Shown here: positions 17,391 to 26,621 of the stretch, piece after piece
Layout: the number at the start of each line of letters is the position of its first letter
How positions within the stretch are numbered: position 1 is the first letter of the stretch
Source of the DNA: Cupriavidus sp. D384
GTDB taxonomy: Bacteria; Pseudomonadota; Gammaproteobacteria; Burkholderiales; Burkholderiaceae
Reading direction: 5' to 3'
Assembly (NCBI RefSeq): GCF_001652915.1
Contig: NZ_BBQI01000006.1
Location: 79,451 to 143,450 of the forward strand
DNA: 64,000 bases
Made by a program: the position numbers and the translations under genes
The notes under the pieces: generated by a model
What the model saw: the letters and a program-made list of their open reading frames with translations, nothing else
What the model was told of the DNA's origin: nothing
Database searches by the model: none

Positions 17391-18365
17391 CTATGACGCG
17401 TCTTTTACCTGATGTGTGATCATCGCCAGGAGCCTGGTTTCAATATAGATTCGCTTGACCGTTGGGTGCGAGTCCCTGATGGCATGTTCGGCGCGCTCCA
17501 CGGCGTCCGCGATATCGTGCGAATCCGTATCCTTTTCGAACTCCACATCCAACGTAACGAGGACTTCGTCCGGACCGAGATACATCGTGAGGGGCCGCCC
17601 GGCCCGCACGATGCCGTGTTCGTTTTCGACCAGTCGCCGGATGTCCTGTGCCATCTCCCTGTCGACGCTTTCGCCCACCAGAAGGCTCCGGCTCTCTCGC
17701 ACGAGAAATATGGCCACGCCCGCAAGCAACACGCCAATCAATACCGAGGCCAACCCGTCGAGCATCGGCATTTCCCATTGATGGCTTGCGTACACACCGC
17801 CCGCGGCGATAACCAGGCCCCCTAGCGCAGCAGCATCCTCCGCAAGGACCGTGATCGTCGTCGGGTCCTTGGTGGCATGCAACGCCGTCCAGAAAGGCAT
17901 ATCCCCTTTGCTCCGGTGGAACTCCCGCAATGCAATCAGGAAACTGCCGCCTTCAAATACCGTCGCCATTGCAAGCACGATGTAGTTCCAATGCGGATCC
18001 ATCATTGGCGCAGGGTTGCGCATGTGGACGACGCCCTCATATACCGAGATCCCGCCGCCGGCGCCGAAGATAAGCACGGCCACAATCAGGCTCCAGAAAT
18101 ACAGTTCTTTCCCGTACCCGAAAGGATGCTCGGCATCGGCCGGACGACGGCTTCGCGCCAATCCGACCAGTAGCAATATCTCGTTGCCACAATCGACCGT
18201 CGAATGAATCGCCTCGGAGACCATCGCCGAGCTTCCCGTCACAGCAGCCGCGGCAAACTTCGTCAGTGCGATCGCCAGATTGGCGGCTATTGCGCCATAT
18301 ATCGCAACTGGCCTGTCGGGTTTGGAAGACTTTTCCTCTCTCGAAGCATTGCTGTCTTTTTGCAT
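17391..18365 (-). CDS. Cation diffusion facilitator (CDF) family metal transporter
   Basis: 324 residues, with five or six membrane helices in the first 220 and a cytoplasmic C-terminal domain. Family residues: SSAMVSEAIHSTVDCGNEILL in TM2 (His and Asp metal ligands, HxxxD), GYGKELYFWSL after it, and AEDAAALGG in TM5 giving the second site. CDF proteins export Zn2+, Co2+, Fe2+ or similar in exchange for protons from the cytoplasm. The C-terminal part has EVLVTLDVEFEKDTDSHDI. Metal specificity cannot be told. No metal regulator lies next to it. Confidence 0.88.
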   Translation of the reverse strand: MQKDSNASREEKSSKPDRPVAIYGAIAANLAIALTKFAAAAVTGSSAMVSEAIHSTVDCGNEILLLVGLARSRRPADAEHPFGYGKELYFWSLIVAVLIFGAGGGISVYEGVVHMRNPAPMMDPHWNYIVLAMATVFEGGSFLIALREFHRSKGDMPFWTALHATKDPTTITVLAEDAAALGGLVIAAGGVYASHQWEMPMLDGLASVLIGVLLAGVAIFLVRESRSLLVGESVDREMAQDIRRLVENEHGIVRAGRPLTMYLGPDEVLVTLDVEFEKDTDSHDIADAVERAEHAIRDSHPTVKRIYIETRLLAMITHQVKDAS

Positions 18366-18538
18366 GGCGCTTCTGGGCTCGGCAAAGCGGGGCCCTTCCT
18401 GTCAACGACGGAGCGATGGAGAAGCGTACGAGGGCGTTCCTCTCCACTTCCCGCTCTTCATTAAATGACAGACAAGCAAGCAAGAAACATGACAGACGCA
18501 TAGCCGCCTCATCGATGTCGCCGTCTCCGGAGCATCCA

Positions 18539-19429
18539 CTACGCCCCATCGTCCCTGATGCCGCAGGCCGCACGGATCTTCGCGATGAGGTCGAGCAACA
18601 GCGGCGCGTACCGCGCTACATCGCGGCGTTTCTCGCTTGGCTTGTGTGGGAAGCTGATATTGAGGCCATACCACTGATGGTCCGGACCGCGGAACGCGGC
18701 ACCCACCGCGGTCAGATGGCCGGGCTGGTAATTGGCAGTGCAGTAGCCAAGTTTCTGTGCCTGCTGGATGCCACGAAGCAGCGCCTTGTTCACGGCCGGC
18801 CAGCTGTCTCCTGCCTTACGTTCGATACGCGCCAGAAACTCGGCACGCACCGCTGGCGTTTCGGCCGCCAGCCAGGCCATGCCAATCGATGCCTGCTCCA
18901 TGGGAATGCGCGTGCCAACCGTTACGCGCCGCGTGCGCGAAACGCTGTCGCTACTACAACGCACCGCTGCCAGGTAAACCATCGCCGCCTGATCCGGCAC
19001 GGCAATGCCGACGTTGACCTTTTCCGCTTCGGCAATCCTGCGCATGAGCGGTAACGCGATCTCGGGCACCTCGACAGCATGGTAGAACGCGTCGGCCAAG
19101 CTAACCACCACGGCGGCAAGGCGATAGGCACGCTCAGTCGTGTCATAACGCAGAAACCCCGCGTCCACCAGCGAGCGCGTCAGACGGCTCACCGTCGGGC
19201 GAGGCAGCCCGGTGCGTGCAGCCAGCTCGGCATTGGTCAGGCTCGACGATCCGATGCGAAATGCACGAAGCAGCGTCAGGCCTCGCTCCAGCGACTGACT
19301 GCCTTCGGTCTGGCGCGTGAAGCATCCCGTACTGTGCGTCAATTCGCGGCTGGATGGCATGGCGTCATGGTCGTCAGCGACCAAAGTCGGACGTGAACGC
19401 GGCGATGCGCCAGATCGGGAGGTGGCCAT
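18539..19429 (-). CDS. IclR-family transcriptional regulator
   Basis: 296 residues from ATG 19429, chosen because upstream in-frame codons run into the divergent promoter; ATG 19360 is possible. The winged HTH is at SLERGLTLLRAFRIGSSSLT, NAELAARTGLPRPTVSRLTR; the C-terminal GAF-like effector domain follows with VGTRIPMEQASIGMAWLA. IclR proteins sense small acids or CoA-related metabolites. It diverges from an enoyl-CoA hydratase/CoA-transferase/acyl-CoA dehydrogenase/Bug operon and most likely controls it. Confidence 0.88.
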   Translation of the reverse strand: MATSRSGASPRSRPTLVADDHDAMPSSRELTHSTGCFTRQTEGSQSLERGLTLLRAFRIGSSSLTNAELAARTGLPRPTVSRLTRSLVDAGFLRYDTTERAYRLAAVVVSLADAFYHAVEVPEIALPLMRRIAEAEKVNVGIAVPDQAAMVYLAAVRCSSDSVSRTRRVTVGTRIPMEQASIGMAWLAAETPAVRAEFLARIERKAGDSWPAVNKALLRGIQQAQKLGYCTANYQPGHLTAVGAAFRGPDHQWYGLNISFPHKPSEKRRDVARYAPLLLDLIAKIRAACGIRDDGA

Positions 19430-19474
19430 TGCAGGATACGGCGCGACAGGGGATGGTCTTGCTGCGCCGCACAT

Positions 19475-19493
19475 AATTTCATTAATCGAAATT
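19475..19493. promoter_or_regulatory. Inverted repeat, candidate IclR operator
   Basis: Perfect 6-bp arms AATTTC (19475-19480) and GAAATT (19488-19493) with a 7-bp spacer, in the AT-rich part between the divergent regulator and enoyl-CoA hydratase genes. Position and dyad suit an IclR-type site; no experiment is implied. Confidence 0.5.
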
Positions 19494-19561
19494 GCAGTGT
19501 AGCGCGACGGCGCGGGCCAGCGAATACTGATTGCGTTCATCACGCCCCGGAATGTCCCGAC

Positions 19562-20329
19562 ATGACCCTCGCTACCTCTGTCATTACCACGACCCGCGAC
19601 GCGCACGTCGCGCTGATCGAGATCTGCCGCCCGCCTCACAACTTCGTCGATGTGGACGTCATGCGGCAGCTTTCGGAAATATTGCTGGAACTCGATAGGG
19701 ATGACAGTTGCCGCGCGGTGGCGCTGACTTCCGGAGTCGGCACGTTCTGCGCGGGCGCCGACTTCAGCGGCGGCGGCACCGTTTCACGTGACCCGTCGGC
19801 GTTCTATGTGCAAGCGATGAAGCTGTACCGCAATCGCAAACCGATTGTCGCAGCCGTCGAAGGGCCCGCCATTGGCGCTGGCCTGGGCCTCGCGCTGGTT
19901 GCCGACTTCCGCATCACGTGCTCCGAGGCCCGCTTCAGCGCCAACTTCAATCGCCTGGGCTTTCACCCCGGATTCGGCATGAGCGTCACGCTGCCGCGCC
20001 TGATAGGCCATCAACAGGCTGCCCGCCTGTTCTACACGGGTATCCGCATCGGTGGCGAGGAAGCCGTACGCATTGGCCTGGCCGATGAATTGGTGGCAAA
20101 GGACGAGGTGAGATCTCGCGCGCTGGCCCTGGCGCACGAGATCGCCACGTCGGCGCCACTAGCCGTAGAAAGTACGCGTGAGACGTTGCGGCTGGGTCTG
20201 GCAGACCGCGTTGCCGAGGCCAACCAGCGCGAACTGGCCATCCAGCGCCAGCAGTTTGCCTCCGACGATTTCCGTGAGGGCGTTGCTGCGATGGCCGAGC
20301 GCCGCACACCTGTGTTTCACCGCCGCTGA
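19562..20329 (+). CDS. Enoyl-CoA hydratase/isomerase family protein
   Basis: 255 residues, crotonase length. The oxyanion-hole segments are FCAGADFSGGG (about 60-70) and GPAIGAGLGLALVADFR (about 101-117). In the segment that in rat hydratase carries catalytic Glu144, this protein has ARFSANFNRLGFHPGFG with no Glu at the matching place, and the second Glu also seems replaced. It may be an isomerase, a hydrolase or a hydratase with altered chemistry. First gene of an operon with CoA-transferase (10-bp gap), acyl-CoA dehydrogenase and Bug protein. Confidence 0.82.
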   Translation: MTLATSVITTTRDAHVALIEICRPPHNFVDVDVMRQLSEILLELDRDDSCRAVALTSGVGTFCAGADFSGGGTVSRDPSAFYVQAMKLYRNRKPIVAAVEGPAIGAGLGLALVADFRITCSEARFSANFNRLGFHPGFGMSVTLPRLIGHQQAARLFYTGIRIGGEEAVRIGLADELVAKDEVRSRALALAHEIATSAPLAVESTRETLRLGLADRVAEANQRELAIQRQQFASDDFREGVAAMAERRTPVFHRR

Positions 20330-20339
20330 GGAGAGGACG

Positions 20340-21533
20340 ATGCAAACACCGAAGCCAGCCTGCACCGGCCCTCTCGATGGCATCCGCGTACTAGACCTCA
20401 CGTCAGTCGTCCTCGGGCCACTCGCCACGCAATCGCTTGCCGACCTGGGCGCGGACGTCATCAAGATCGAAGGGCCCGAAGGGGACCTGATGCGCGCCAA
20501 TGGCGTTTCGCGCAATCCGGGCATGAGTTCGATCTATCTGGCGCTGAACCGCAACAAGCGCTCGGTCGTGCTGGACCTGAAGACCGAAGCCGGTGCGACG
20601 GCGCTGCGGCAACTGATCGCCGGCGCCGACGTATTCATCCACAACATGCGCGTGGCGGCCATTGAGCGCCTGGGTTTCGGCCATGCCGCCGTGGCAGCGC
20701 TGAATCCACGCATCGTCTACTGTGTGGCCACAGGTTTTGGCCAGGACGGCCCACACCGGGACAAGCCGGCATTCGACGACATCATCCAGGCCGCGTGCGG
20801 TCTCGTGTCCCTGGGCGCCGCCGCTGGCAGCCGGCCCGAGTACGTGCCGAGCCTGATTGCAGACAAGACCACCGGCATTGTATTGGCCAATGCCGTATTG
20901 GCCGCCCTGCTGCATCGCGAGCGCCATGGCGAGGGGCAGGCCGTTGAAGTGCCGATGCTCGAAACGATGGCAAGCTTCGTGATGGCCGAACATCTTGCCG
21001 GGCTGACGTTCGATCCCGCTACGGGACGTGCCGGCTATGCGCGATTGCTCGAAGGCGGCCGGCGCCCCGCGCAAACGGCCGACGGCTGGATCTGCGCGCT
21101 GCCCTATACGGATCGGCACTGGAAAGCGTTCTTCCGCGCCGTGGACCGCGAGGATCTCGCCGAGAAGTACAACATCGCCAGCCGCGCCGAGCGCAACGCC
21201 CACATTCGCGCGCTGTACCAGCACTTTGGCGAGATCACGCCCGGACGCACTACGGCGCAGTGGATGGCGTTGTTCGAAGCGCTCGATATACCCGCCACCC
21301 CCATCTATACCCCCGACGATCTGCCATCGCACCCACATCTGGAAGCAGTAGGACTCTTCCAGCCTACCGTGCACCCCACCGAGGGACCGCTGCGGGAAAT
21401 GCGTCCTACCGCGCGATTCTCGGCCACACCGCTGGCCCTGCGCCGCCACGCGCCGTTGCTGGGTGAGCACACCGAGGAGGTACTGCGTGAGGCCGGAATC
21501 GCGACTGTCGACGGCGGCGCGACCAGCGCCTGA
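20340..21533 (+). CDS. Class III (CaiB/BaiF) CoA-transferase
   Basis: 397 residues. The start at 20340 follows GAGGAGAGG placed just after the previous stop. It opens GPLDGIRVLDLTSVVLGPLATQ, then DLGADVIKIEGPEGD, and LNRNKRSVVLDLKTEAG, which holds the catalytic Asp forming the acyl anhydride. This family moves CoA between carboxylic acids. Its place between an enoyl-CoA hydratase and an acyl-CoA dehydrogenase suggests it activates the carboxylic acid imported through the Bug protein, using a succinyl-CoA or product CoA donor (inference). Confidence 0.9.
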   Translation: MQTPKPACTGPLDGIRVLDLTSVVLGPLATQSLADLGADVIKIEGPEGDLMRANGVSRNPGMSSIYLALNRNKRSVVLDLKTEAGATALRQLIAGADVFIHNMRVAAIERLGFGHAAVAALNPRIVYCVATGFGQDGPHRDKPAFDDIIQAACGLVSLGAAAGSRPEYVPSLIADKTTGIVLANAVLAALLHRERHGEGQAVEVPMLETMASFVMAEHLAGLTFDPATGRAGYARLLEGGRRPAQTADGWICALPYTDRHWKAFFRAVDREDLAEKYNIASRAERNAHIRALYQHFGEITPGRTTAQWMALFEALDIPATPIYTPDDLPSHPHLEAVGLFQPTVHPTEGPLREMRPTARFSATPLALRRHAPLLGEHTEEVLREAGIATVDGGATSA

Positions 21534-21562
21534 TACCACCAACACATCACGAGGAGACACGC

Positions 21563-22729
21563 ATGCATTTCGCACTCGATGAAGAACACCAGATGCTCAA
21601 GGATCTGGTGGCGCGCTTCGTCCGCGAACAACTGATTCCGCTCGAGCCGGCCGTGCTTGCGCGAGAGGCCGAGGGCGGCCAGCTCACCCTGGCACAGGAG
21701 GATCAGGACAGGCTGGACGGCATGTCGCGCGAACTTGGGCTATGGGGCCTGGATGCGCCCACGGAAATGGGGGGTGCAGACCTGCCGGTGGTGGCGATGG
21801 TCGGCGTCAACGAGGAACTGGGCAAGACCATCACACCTTACGACCTGCCGCCCGATTCGCCAAACCTGCGCATGCTGCTGAAGACTGCGGATGCTGCACA
21901 ACGCGCGCGGTATCTGGAGCCGTATGCACGCGGCGAGACCGTTTCCGCCATCGCCATCTCGGAGCCTGGCGCCGGCGGGGATCCCGCCATGATGACCACC
22001 CGCGCCGAGCGCGATGGCGACGACTGGGTACTTGATGGCCGCAAGATATGGATCAGCCGCGCCGCGCGTGCTGACTGGACCATCGTAATGGCTGTCACCG
22101 ACAAGACGCGTGGCGCCCGTGGCGGCATCTCCGCCTTCCTCGTCGACCGGGACACCCCAGGATTCAAGGTAGAGCGGCGTATCCCGATGATCGGCGGCGC
22201 TTCTACTTACGAGGTGGTGCTGGAAGATTGCCGGATTCCCCACTCGCAACTGCTGGGCGTGGAAGGCCAGGGTTTTGCGCCGATGCAGACGCGCCTGTCC
22301 AGCCGCCGGGTGCAGATGGCGGCCTGGTGCATCGGCCGGGCCCAGCGCGCGCTCGATATGTTGTGCGAGTACGCCCCACAACGCCGTACCTTCGGCGCAC
22401 CGCTGGCAGACCGGCAAGCCATCCAATGGTGGGTGGCCGACGCCGCCACCCGCATCCACGCATGCCGCTTGATGACCTACGAAGCGGCAGCCCGCATCGA
22501 CCGTGGCGACGAGGCACGCACGCAAGTCTCCATGATCAAGGTGTTCGCGACAGAAATGGCATGGGACGTGATCGACCACGCGATGCAGGCATTCGGTGCG
22601 ATGGGCATGACGAAGGAGATGCCGCTTCAGCAGATGGCCAACGAAACCCGTCTGATGCGCATCTACGAGGGCCCATCTGAAGTGCATCGCTGGGTCATTG
22701 CCCGCGAACTCCTGGGACTCAAGCGCTAG
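21563..22729 (+). CDS. Acyl-CoA dehydrogenase
   Basis: 388 residues, standard length. The N-terminal helical domain starts MHFALDEEHQMLKDLVARFV; the FAD/substrate segment is AIAISEPGAGGDP with WISRAARADW; the catalytic Glu lies in MRIYEGPSEVHRWVIARELL, the usual place for short/medium-chain enzymes. Start at 21563 behind GAGGAGACAC. It would introduce a 2,3 double bond into the CoA ester made by the preceding transferase, followed by the hydratase of the same operon. Chain length or branching preference cannot be read. Confidence 0.9.
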   Translation: MHFALDEEHQMLKDLVARFVREQLIPLEPAVLAREAEGGQLTLAQEDQDRLDGMSRELGLWGLDAPTEMGGADLPVVAMVGVNEELGKTITPYDLPPDSPNLRMLLKTADAAQRARYLEPYARGETVSAIAISEPGAGGDPAMMTTRAERDGDDWVLDGRKIWISRAARADWTIVMAVTDKTRGARGGISAFLVDRDTPGFKVERRIPMIGGASTYEVVLEDCRIPHSQLLGVEGQGFAPMQTRLSSRRVQMAAWCIGRAQRALDMLCEYAPQRRTFGAPLADRQAIQWWVADAATRIHACRLMTYEAAARIDRGDEARTQVSMIKVFATEMAWDVIDHAMQAFGAMGMTKEMPLQQMANETRLMRIYEGPSEVHRWVIARELLGLKR

Positions 22730-22806
22730 CGCGCCCTCTGCTCCGGCACCCCTCTGACCTACCCGTACCGGCGGGACACACCGCCGGACATCCGACAGGA
22801 GACAAC

Positions 22807-23802
22807 ATGACAACTACCCTCAGTCCTTCGCGGCGGCGCTTCACACTGATGGCCGGCGCCGCATGCGCCGCGGGTCTGGCTGGACTTCCTCTGCCCACCA
22901 GGGCCCAGGCATTTCCCAACCGGCCAATCCGCTTCATCGTCCCATTTCCGTCCGGCAGCGGGACGGATATGACCGCCCGCATCTTTGCCAAGAAGATCGG
23001 CGACCTGACGGGCCAGGGCGTTGTGGTGGAAAACAAACCCGGCGGTAACGGATTTATCGGGGTGCAGACGCTGCTTGGCGCACCGGCCGATGGCTACACG
23101 GTATTTATCGGCAGCAATTCCACGCTCTCCACCAATGCCGCCACCTTCCGCAAGCTGCCCTACGATCCCCTGACCGACTTTACGCCGATCACACTGTTGT
23201 CGCGTGGGCCTTGCCTGATTATCGTGCCGGCCAATTCCCCGTATCGAACGCTTGGGGAATTGGTGGCGGATGCCCACAAGCGACCCGGCGCGCTCAACTA
23301 TGGCACGGGCTCGGTCTCGTACACGTTGTATAGCGAGTGGCTGAACGAATTGAGCCACATGAAGACGACGGGTGTGCCATACAAGGGTGCGGGCGATGCC
23401 ATCAATGGCGTGCTGGCTGCCAATGTCGACTTTGCGGTCGTGGACGCCAGCGGTGCCATCGAACTCGTGAAATCCGGCAAGCTGCGCGCATTGGCCTTCA
23501 CTGCGCCCCAGCGTTCGCCCTTGCTGCCCAATGTACCGAATGCCAGCGAGGCCGGCGTACCGGATTTCCTGGCCTACAACTGGGTGGCGGCGGCCGTATC
23601 TGCCAAAACGCCCGCGCCCGTCGCGCAGCGACTCGGCGAGTTATTCGCCCAGGCTGCCGGATCCGCCGAGGTCAAGGACTATTACCAGCGGCAGTCCACA
23701 TCGCTGATTGTTTCCACTCCGGCTGAACTGCACAACTATCAAAAGGAGGAAATCGCCAGGTGGAAGCGGCTGGCGGCGCTTGCCAAGATCGAGTTGCTGT
23801 AA
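22807..23802 (+). CDS. Bug-family (tripartite tricarboxylate transporter) periplasmic receptor
   Basis: 331 residues with a twin-arginine-like leader SRRRFTLMAGAACAAG and cleavage near ARA/TRAQA. Mature part: FPNRPIRFIVPFPSGSGTDM, IGDLTGQGVVVENKPGGNGF, APADGYTVFIGSNST, all Bug family hallmarks. The start has GGAGACAAC upstream. Bug proteins bind carboxylates or similar ligands; many have no dedicated membrane partner gene nearby, as here. Fourth gene of the CoA operon, so its ligand is probably that pathway's substrate. It ends 13 bp from the convergent LysR gene. Confidence 0.88.
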   Translation: MTTTLSPSRRRFTLMAGAACAAGLAGLPLPTRAQAFPNRPIRFIVPFPSGSGTDMTARIFAKKIGDLTGQGVVVENKPGGNGFIGVQTLLGAPADGYTVFIGSNSTLSTNAATFRKLPYDPLTDFTPITLLSRGPCLIIVPANSPYRTLGELVADAHKRPGALNYGTGSVSYTLYSEWLNELSHMKTTGVPYKGAGDAINGVLAANVDFAVVDASGAIELVKSGKLRALAFTAPQRSPLLPNVPNASEAGVPDFLAYNWVAAAVSAKTPAPVAQRLGELFAQAAGSAEVKDYYQRQSTSLIVSTPAELHNYQKEEIARWKRLAALAKIELL

Positions 23803-23815
23803 GGTCTCCCATCCA

Positions 23816-24763
23816 CTAGTCTGGTTTTCGCGGTGCAAACCCCTCCGCGTACGCCTCTCGCAAGAACTCAACAAAAACCTGCGACACGCGGGACGCGTGT
23901 GCCGCGTAGGGCCGAATGGCATACAGCCATTCGCCGAATGCCCCGGTGGATCGCCATTCGGGCAAGACTTCCACCAGGCGGCCGCTCTGAAGCGCAGACT
24001 GGGCGGTGAAATCGGGGAGCAGTGCGATGCCCAGGCCTGCGGTCGCGGCGTCGCGCAACGCCTCGCTATTGTTGACGGCCAGCGGCCCCGAAACCGGGAC
24101 GGTGACGGGGTCAGCGGCCTTGGTATCTGTGGAAACAAAGGTCCATGTCGTCGCCCCTTGCGCTCGGGGGTAATGCAGACACGCATGCTCTGCAAGCTGG
24201 ATTGGTGATTCCGGCACCCCATTGGCCCGAAGATATGCGCGGCTGGCCGCAAGCACCGTACGCGTGGATGCCAGCGTCCATGCGACATGGGTCTCCGGAG
24301 GCGCGGCGGTGTGTCGGACGGCAAGATCGAAGCCTTCCTGGGCGAGCGGCCTGATTCTGTCGGACATATCCAGCTCAACCTGTATGTCCGGATACCGCCG
24401 CAGAAAGGCCGGCAGTTGCGGAACGAGTTGCTGGCGAGCAAACGCAACCGGTGCGGTGACGCGCAGTCGCCCCCTGGGTGCGCCGGCCAAATCCCGGACA
24501 TTCGCGAAGCTCGTCGCAATCTGGTCGAACGCACCCCGCATCGAATCGACCAGTTCGCGCCCCGCCGCCGTCAGCGTCGCACTTCTTGTCGTGCGCTGGA
24601 CAAGCATCACACCGGCGGCCTTTTCCAGCGCCGAAACATGCTGGCTCATGGACGCCTTGCTGACACCCAGCCGTGCAGCCGCCTTGCTGAAACTGCCTTG
24701 CTGATCCAGCACGACAAGCCAGTGAAGATGCTCCCAAAGCGCTTCGACGTTTCCCTGCCGCAT
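23816..24763 (-). CDS. LysR-type transcriptional regulator
   Basis: 315 residues from ATG 24763, which has GAGGAGG upstream; a longer frame starts nine codons earlier without one. The HTH reads LVVLDQQGSFSKAAARLGVS, KASMSQHVSALEKAAGVMLV, QRTTRS, followed by the two-lobed effector domain. Its lack of the usual first-position hydrophobic helix is unremarkable. It diverges from mmsA across 153 bp with a dyad at 24797-24814; it may also read the convergent Bug operon. Effector unknown. Confidence 0.88.
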   Translation of the reverse strand: MRQGNVEALWEHLHWLVVLDQQGSFSKAAARLGVSKASMSQHVSALEKAAGVMLVQRTTRSATLTAAGRELVDSMRGAFDQIATSFANVRDLAGAPRGRLRVTAPVAFARQQLVPQLPAFLRRYPDIQVELDMSDRIRPLAQEGFDLAVRHTAAPPETHVAWTLASTRTVLAASRAYLRANGVPESPIQLAEHACLHYPRAQGATTWTFVSTDTKAADPVTVPVSGPLAVNNSEALRDAATAGLGIALLPDFTAQSALQSGRLVEVLPEWRSTGAFGEWLYAIRPYAAHASRVSQVFVEFLREAYAEGFAPRKPD

Positions 24764-24796
24764 GCTGCAGCCCTCCTCTCCCAGACCCACTTTTTC

Positions 24797-24814
24797 GTAT
24801 CTGTGACATGATAC
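24797..24814. promoter_or_regulatory. Dyad in the LysR-mmsA intergenic region
   Basis: Arms GTATC (24797-24801) and GATAC (24810-24814) separated by 8 bp, in the divergent control region. It resembles a LysR-type ATC-N-GAT box, one base shorter in the spacer than the common T-N11-A. Confidence 0.45.
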
Positions 24815-24916
24815 CAGTGCAAAAACGTGAACAATATGTTTGAAAATGCATGGCTACCTCGTCCGGGAAGGCGTTCATATACTGCGTTCACCGCATAGAC
24901 GCACAACGAACAGGAG

Positions 24917-26437
24917 ATGCCCGTGATCGCGCCTTTCAACGATTCCACCGAAGTCATCCATTACATCTCTGGTGAGCAATACAGTGGCTCCGGCACGCGT
25001 TCCCAGGACGTGTTCAATCCGGCCACCGGTGCGATCGCGCGTCAGGTTCGCCTGGGCACCGTGGAAGATGTGGCCACTGCTGTGGCAAGCGCCAAGGCCG
25101 CGTTCCCGCAATGGGCGGATACGCCGCCGATCCGGCGTGCGCGCGTCATGCTGAAGTTTCTCGAATTGATGAACCAGCATAAGGACGAACTGGCGGCGAT
25201 CATTACTGCCGAACACGGCAAGGTCCTGAGCGACGCAGCCGGCGAGGTCAGCCGCGGCATCGACATCATCGAATTTGCGTGCGGAATTCCCCAACTGCTC
25301 AAGGGCGATTTCACAGACCAGGTCTCCACGGGCATGGATAACTGGACGCTGCGCCAGCCGCTGGGCGTGGTCGCAGGCATTACCCCCTTCAACTTCCCGT
25401 GCATGGTGCCGTGCTGGATGTTCCCGGTAGCCATTGCCGCCGGGAACTGCTTCGTCCTGAAGCCCAGCGAGCGCGATCCGTCAGCTTCGCTGTTCATGGC
25501 AAAGCTGCTCAAGCAGGCCGGTTTGCCTGACGGGGTCTTCAACGTCATTCAGGGCGACAAGACCGTTGTCGATGCCCTGCTGCACCACGATGACGTCAAG
25601 GCGGTGAGCTTCGTTGGCTCAACCCCTATCGCCAACTACATCTACGAGACAGGCGCAAGGCTGGGCAAGCGCGTCCAGGCGCTCGGCGGCGCCAAGAACC
25701 ATATGGTCATCATGCCGGACGCGGATATCGACCAGGCCGTGGACGGACTGATCGGTGCGGCCTATGGCTCGGCCGGCGAGCGTTGCATGGCCATCTCGGT
25801 GGCGGTTCTGGTTGGCGATGTCGCCGACAAGATCATCCCGAAGCTGCAGGCACGCGCCCTCGAACTCGTTATCAGGAACGGCATGGAAGCCGATGCGGAG
25901 ATGGGCCCGGTTGTCACCAGGCAAGCCCTGGAACGCATCGAGAATTACATTGCCATCGGTGTCGAGGAAGGTGCGAAGCTGCTGGTCGACGGGCGGAACT
26001 ACAAGGTTCCCGGGCACGAGCAAGGTTTCTTTACCGGGGGAACGTTGTTCGATAACGTGACCCCGGAAATGCGGATCTACAAGGAAGAAATCTTCGGCCC
26101 CGTCCTGGCCTGCGTGCGTGTCGAAGACTTTGCCCAGGCGGTGAAGCTGGTCAACGACCATGAGTTCGGCAACGGCGTGGCGTGCTATACCCGCGATGGT
26201 CAAGTCGCCCGCGAGTTCTCCCGCCGGATCGAAGTGGGCATGGTCGGCATCAACGTGCCCATCCCAGTGCCGATGGCATGGCACGGCTTCGGCGGCTGGA
26301 AGCGTTCGCTGTTTGGCGACATGCACGCCTATGGCGAAGAAGGGGTGCGCTTCTACACCCGGCAGAAGAGCGTCATGCAGCGCTGGCCCAATGACACCGC
26401 TCGCGGCCCGGAATTCGCCATGCCGACGGCCAAGTAA
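24917..26437 (+). CDS. mmsA: CoA-acylating methylmalonate-semialdehyde dehydrogenase
   Basis: 506 residues, the usual MmsA length. The NAD-binding segment is [20 protein letters not shown]; the nucleophile is C290 in [10 protein letters not shown]; the usual ALDH Glu motif is replaced by [14 protein letters not shown], the hallmark of the CoA-dependent branch. It converts methylmalonate or malonate semialdehyde plus CoA and NAD+ to propionyl- or acetyl-CoA in valine, inositol or beta-alanine breakdown. Start at 24917 behind CAGGAG. No mmsB is adjacent. A hairpin terminator follows, so it is monocistronic under the divergent LysR. Confidence 0.9.
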   Translation: MPVIAPFNDSTEVIHYISGEQYSGSGTRSQDVFNPATGAIARQVRLGTVEDVATAVASAKAAFPQWADTPPIRRARVMLKFLELMNQHKDELAAIITAEHGKVLSDAAGEVSRGIDIIEFACGIPQLLKGDFTDQVSTGMDNWTLRQPLGVVAGITPFNFPCMVPCWMFPVAIAAGNCFVLKPSERDPSASLFMAKLLKQAGLPDGVFNVIQGDKTVVDALLHHDDVKAVSFVGSTPIANYIYETGARLGKRVQALGGAKNHMVIMPDADIDQAVDGLIGAAYGSAGERCMAISVAVLVGDVADKIIPKLQARALELVIRNGMEADAEMGPVVTRQALERIENYIAIGVEEGAKLLVDGRNYKVPGHEQGFFTGGTLFDNVTPEMRIYKEEIFGPVLACVRVEDFAQAVKLVNDHEFGNGVACYTRDGQVAREFSRRIEVGMVGINVPIPVPMAWHGFGGWKRSLFGDMHAYGEEGVRFYTRQKSVMQRWPNDTARGPEFAMPTAK

Positions 26438-26492
26438 GAACACACGGCCCGCCGGAATTTTGAGCCTCAAACGGCACAAAAAGTGATGCGCG

Positions 26493-26515
26493 GGGCCGGG
26501 TTTCTCCTCCGGCCC
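26493..26515 (+). terminator. Hairpin terminator after mmsA
   Basis: Perfect 7-bp arms GGGCCGG (26493-26499) and CCGGCCC (26509-26515) with a 9-nt loop, then a moderately T-rich GAGACTGTTTTCCTT. 55 bp after the mmsA stop. Confidence 0.6.
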
Positions 26516-26621
26516 GAGACTGTTTTCCTTGCCCCTTGCGCCTTTGCCCCCTTGGACGCGATAAGGTTGCAGAAATCATTTGATTTCAATGCGGGCGTTG
26601 CAGCCGGTTCGGCAAACAGTC

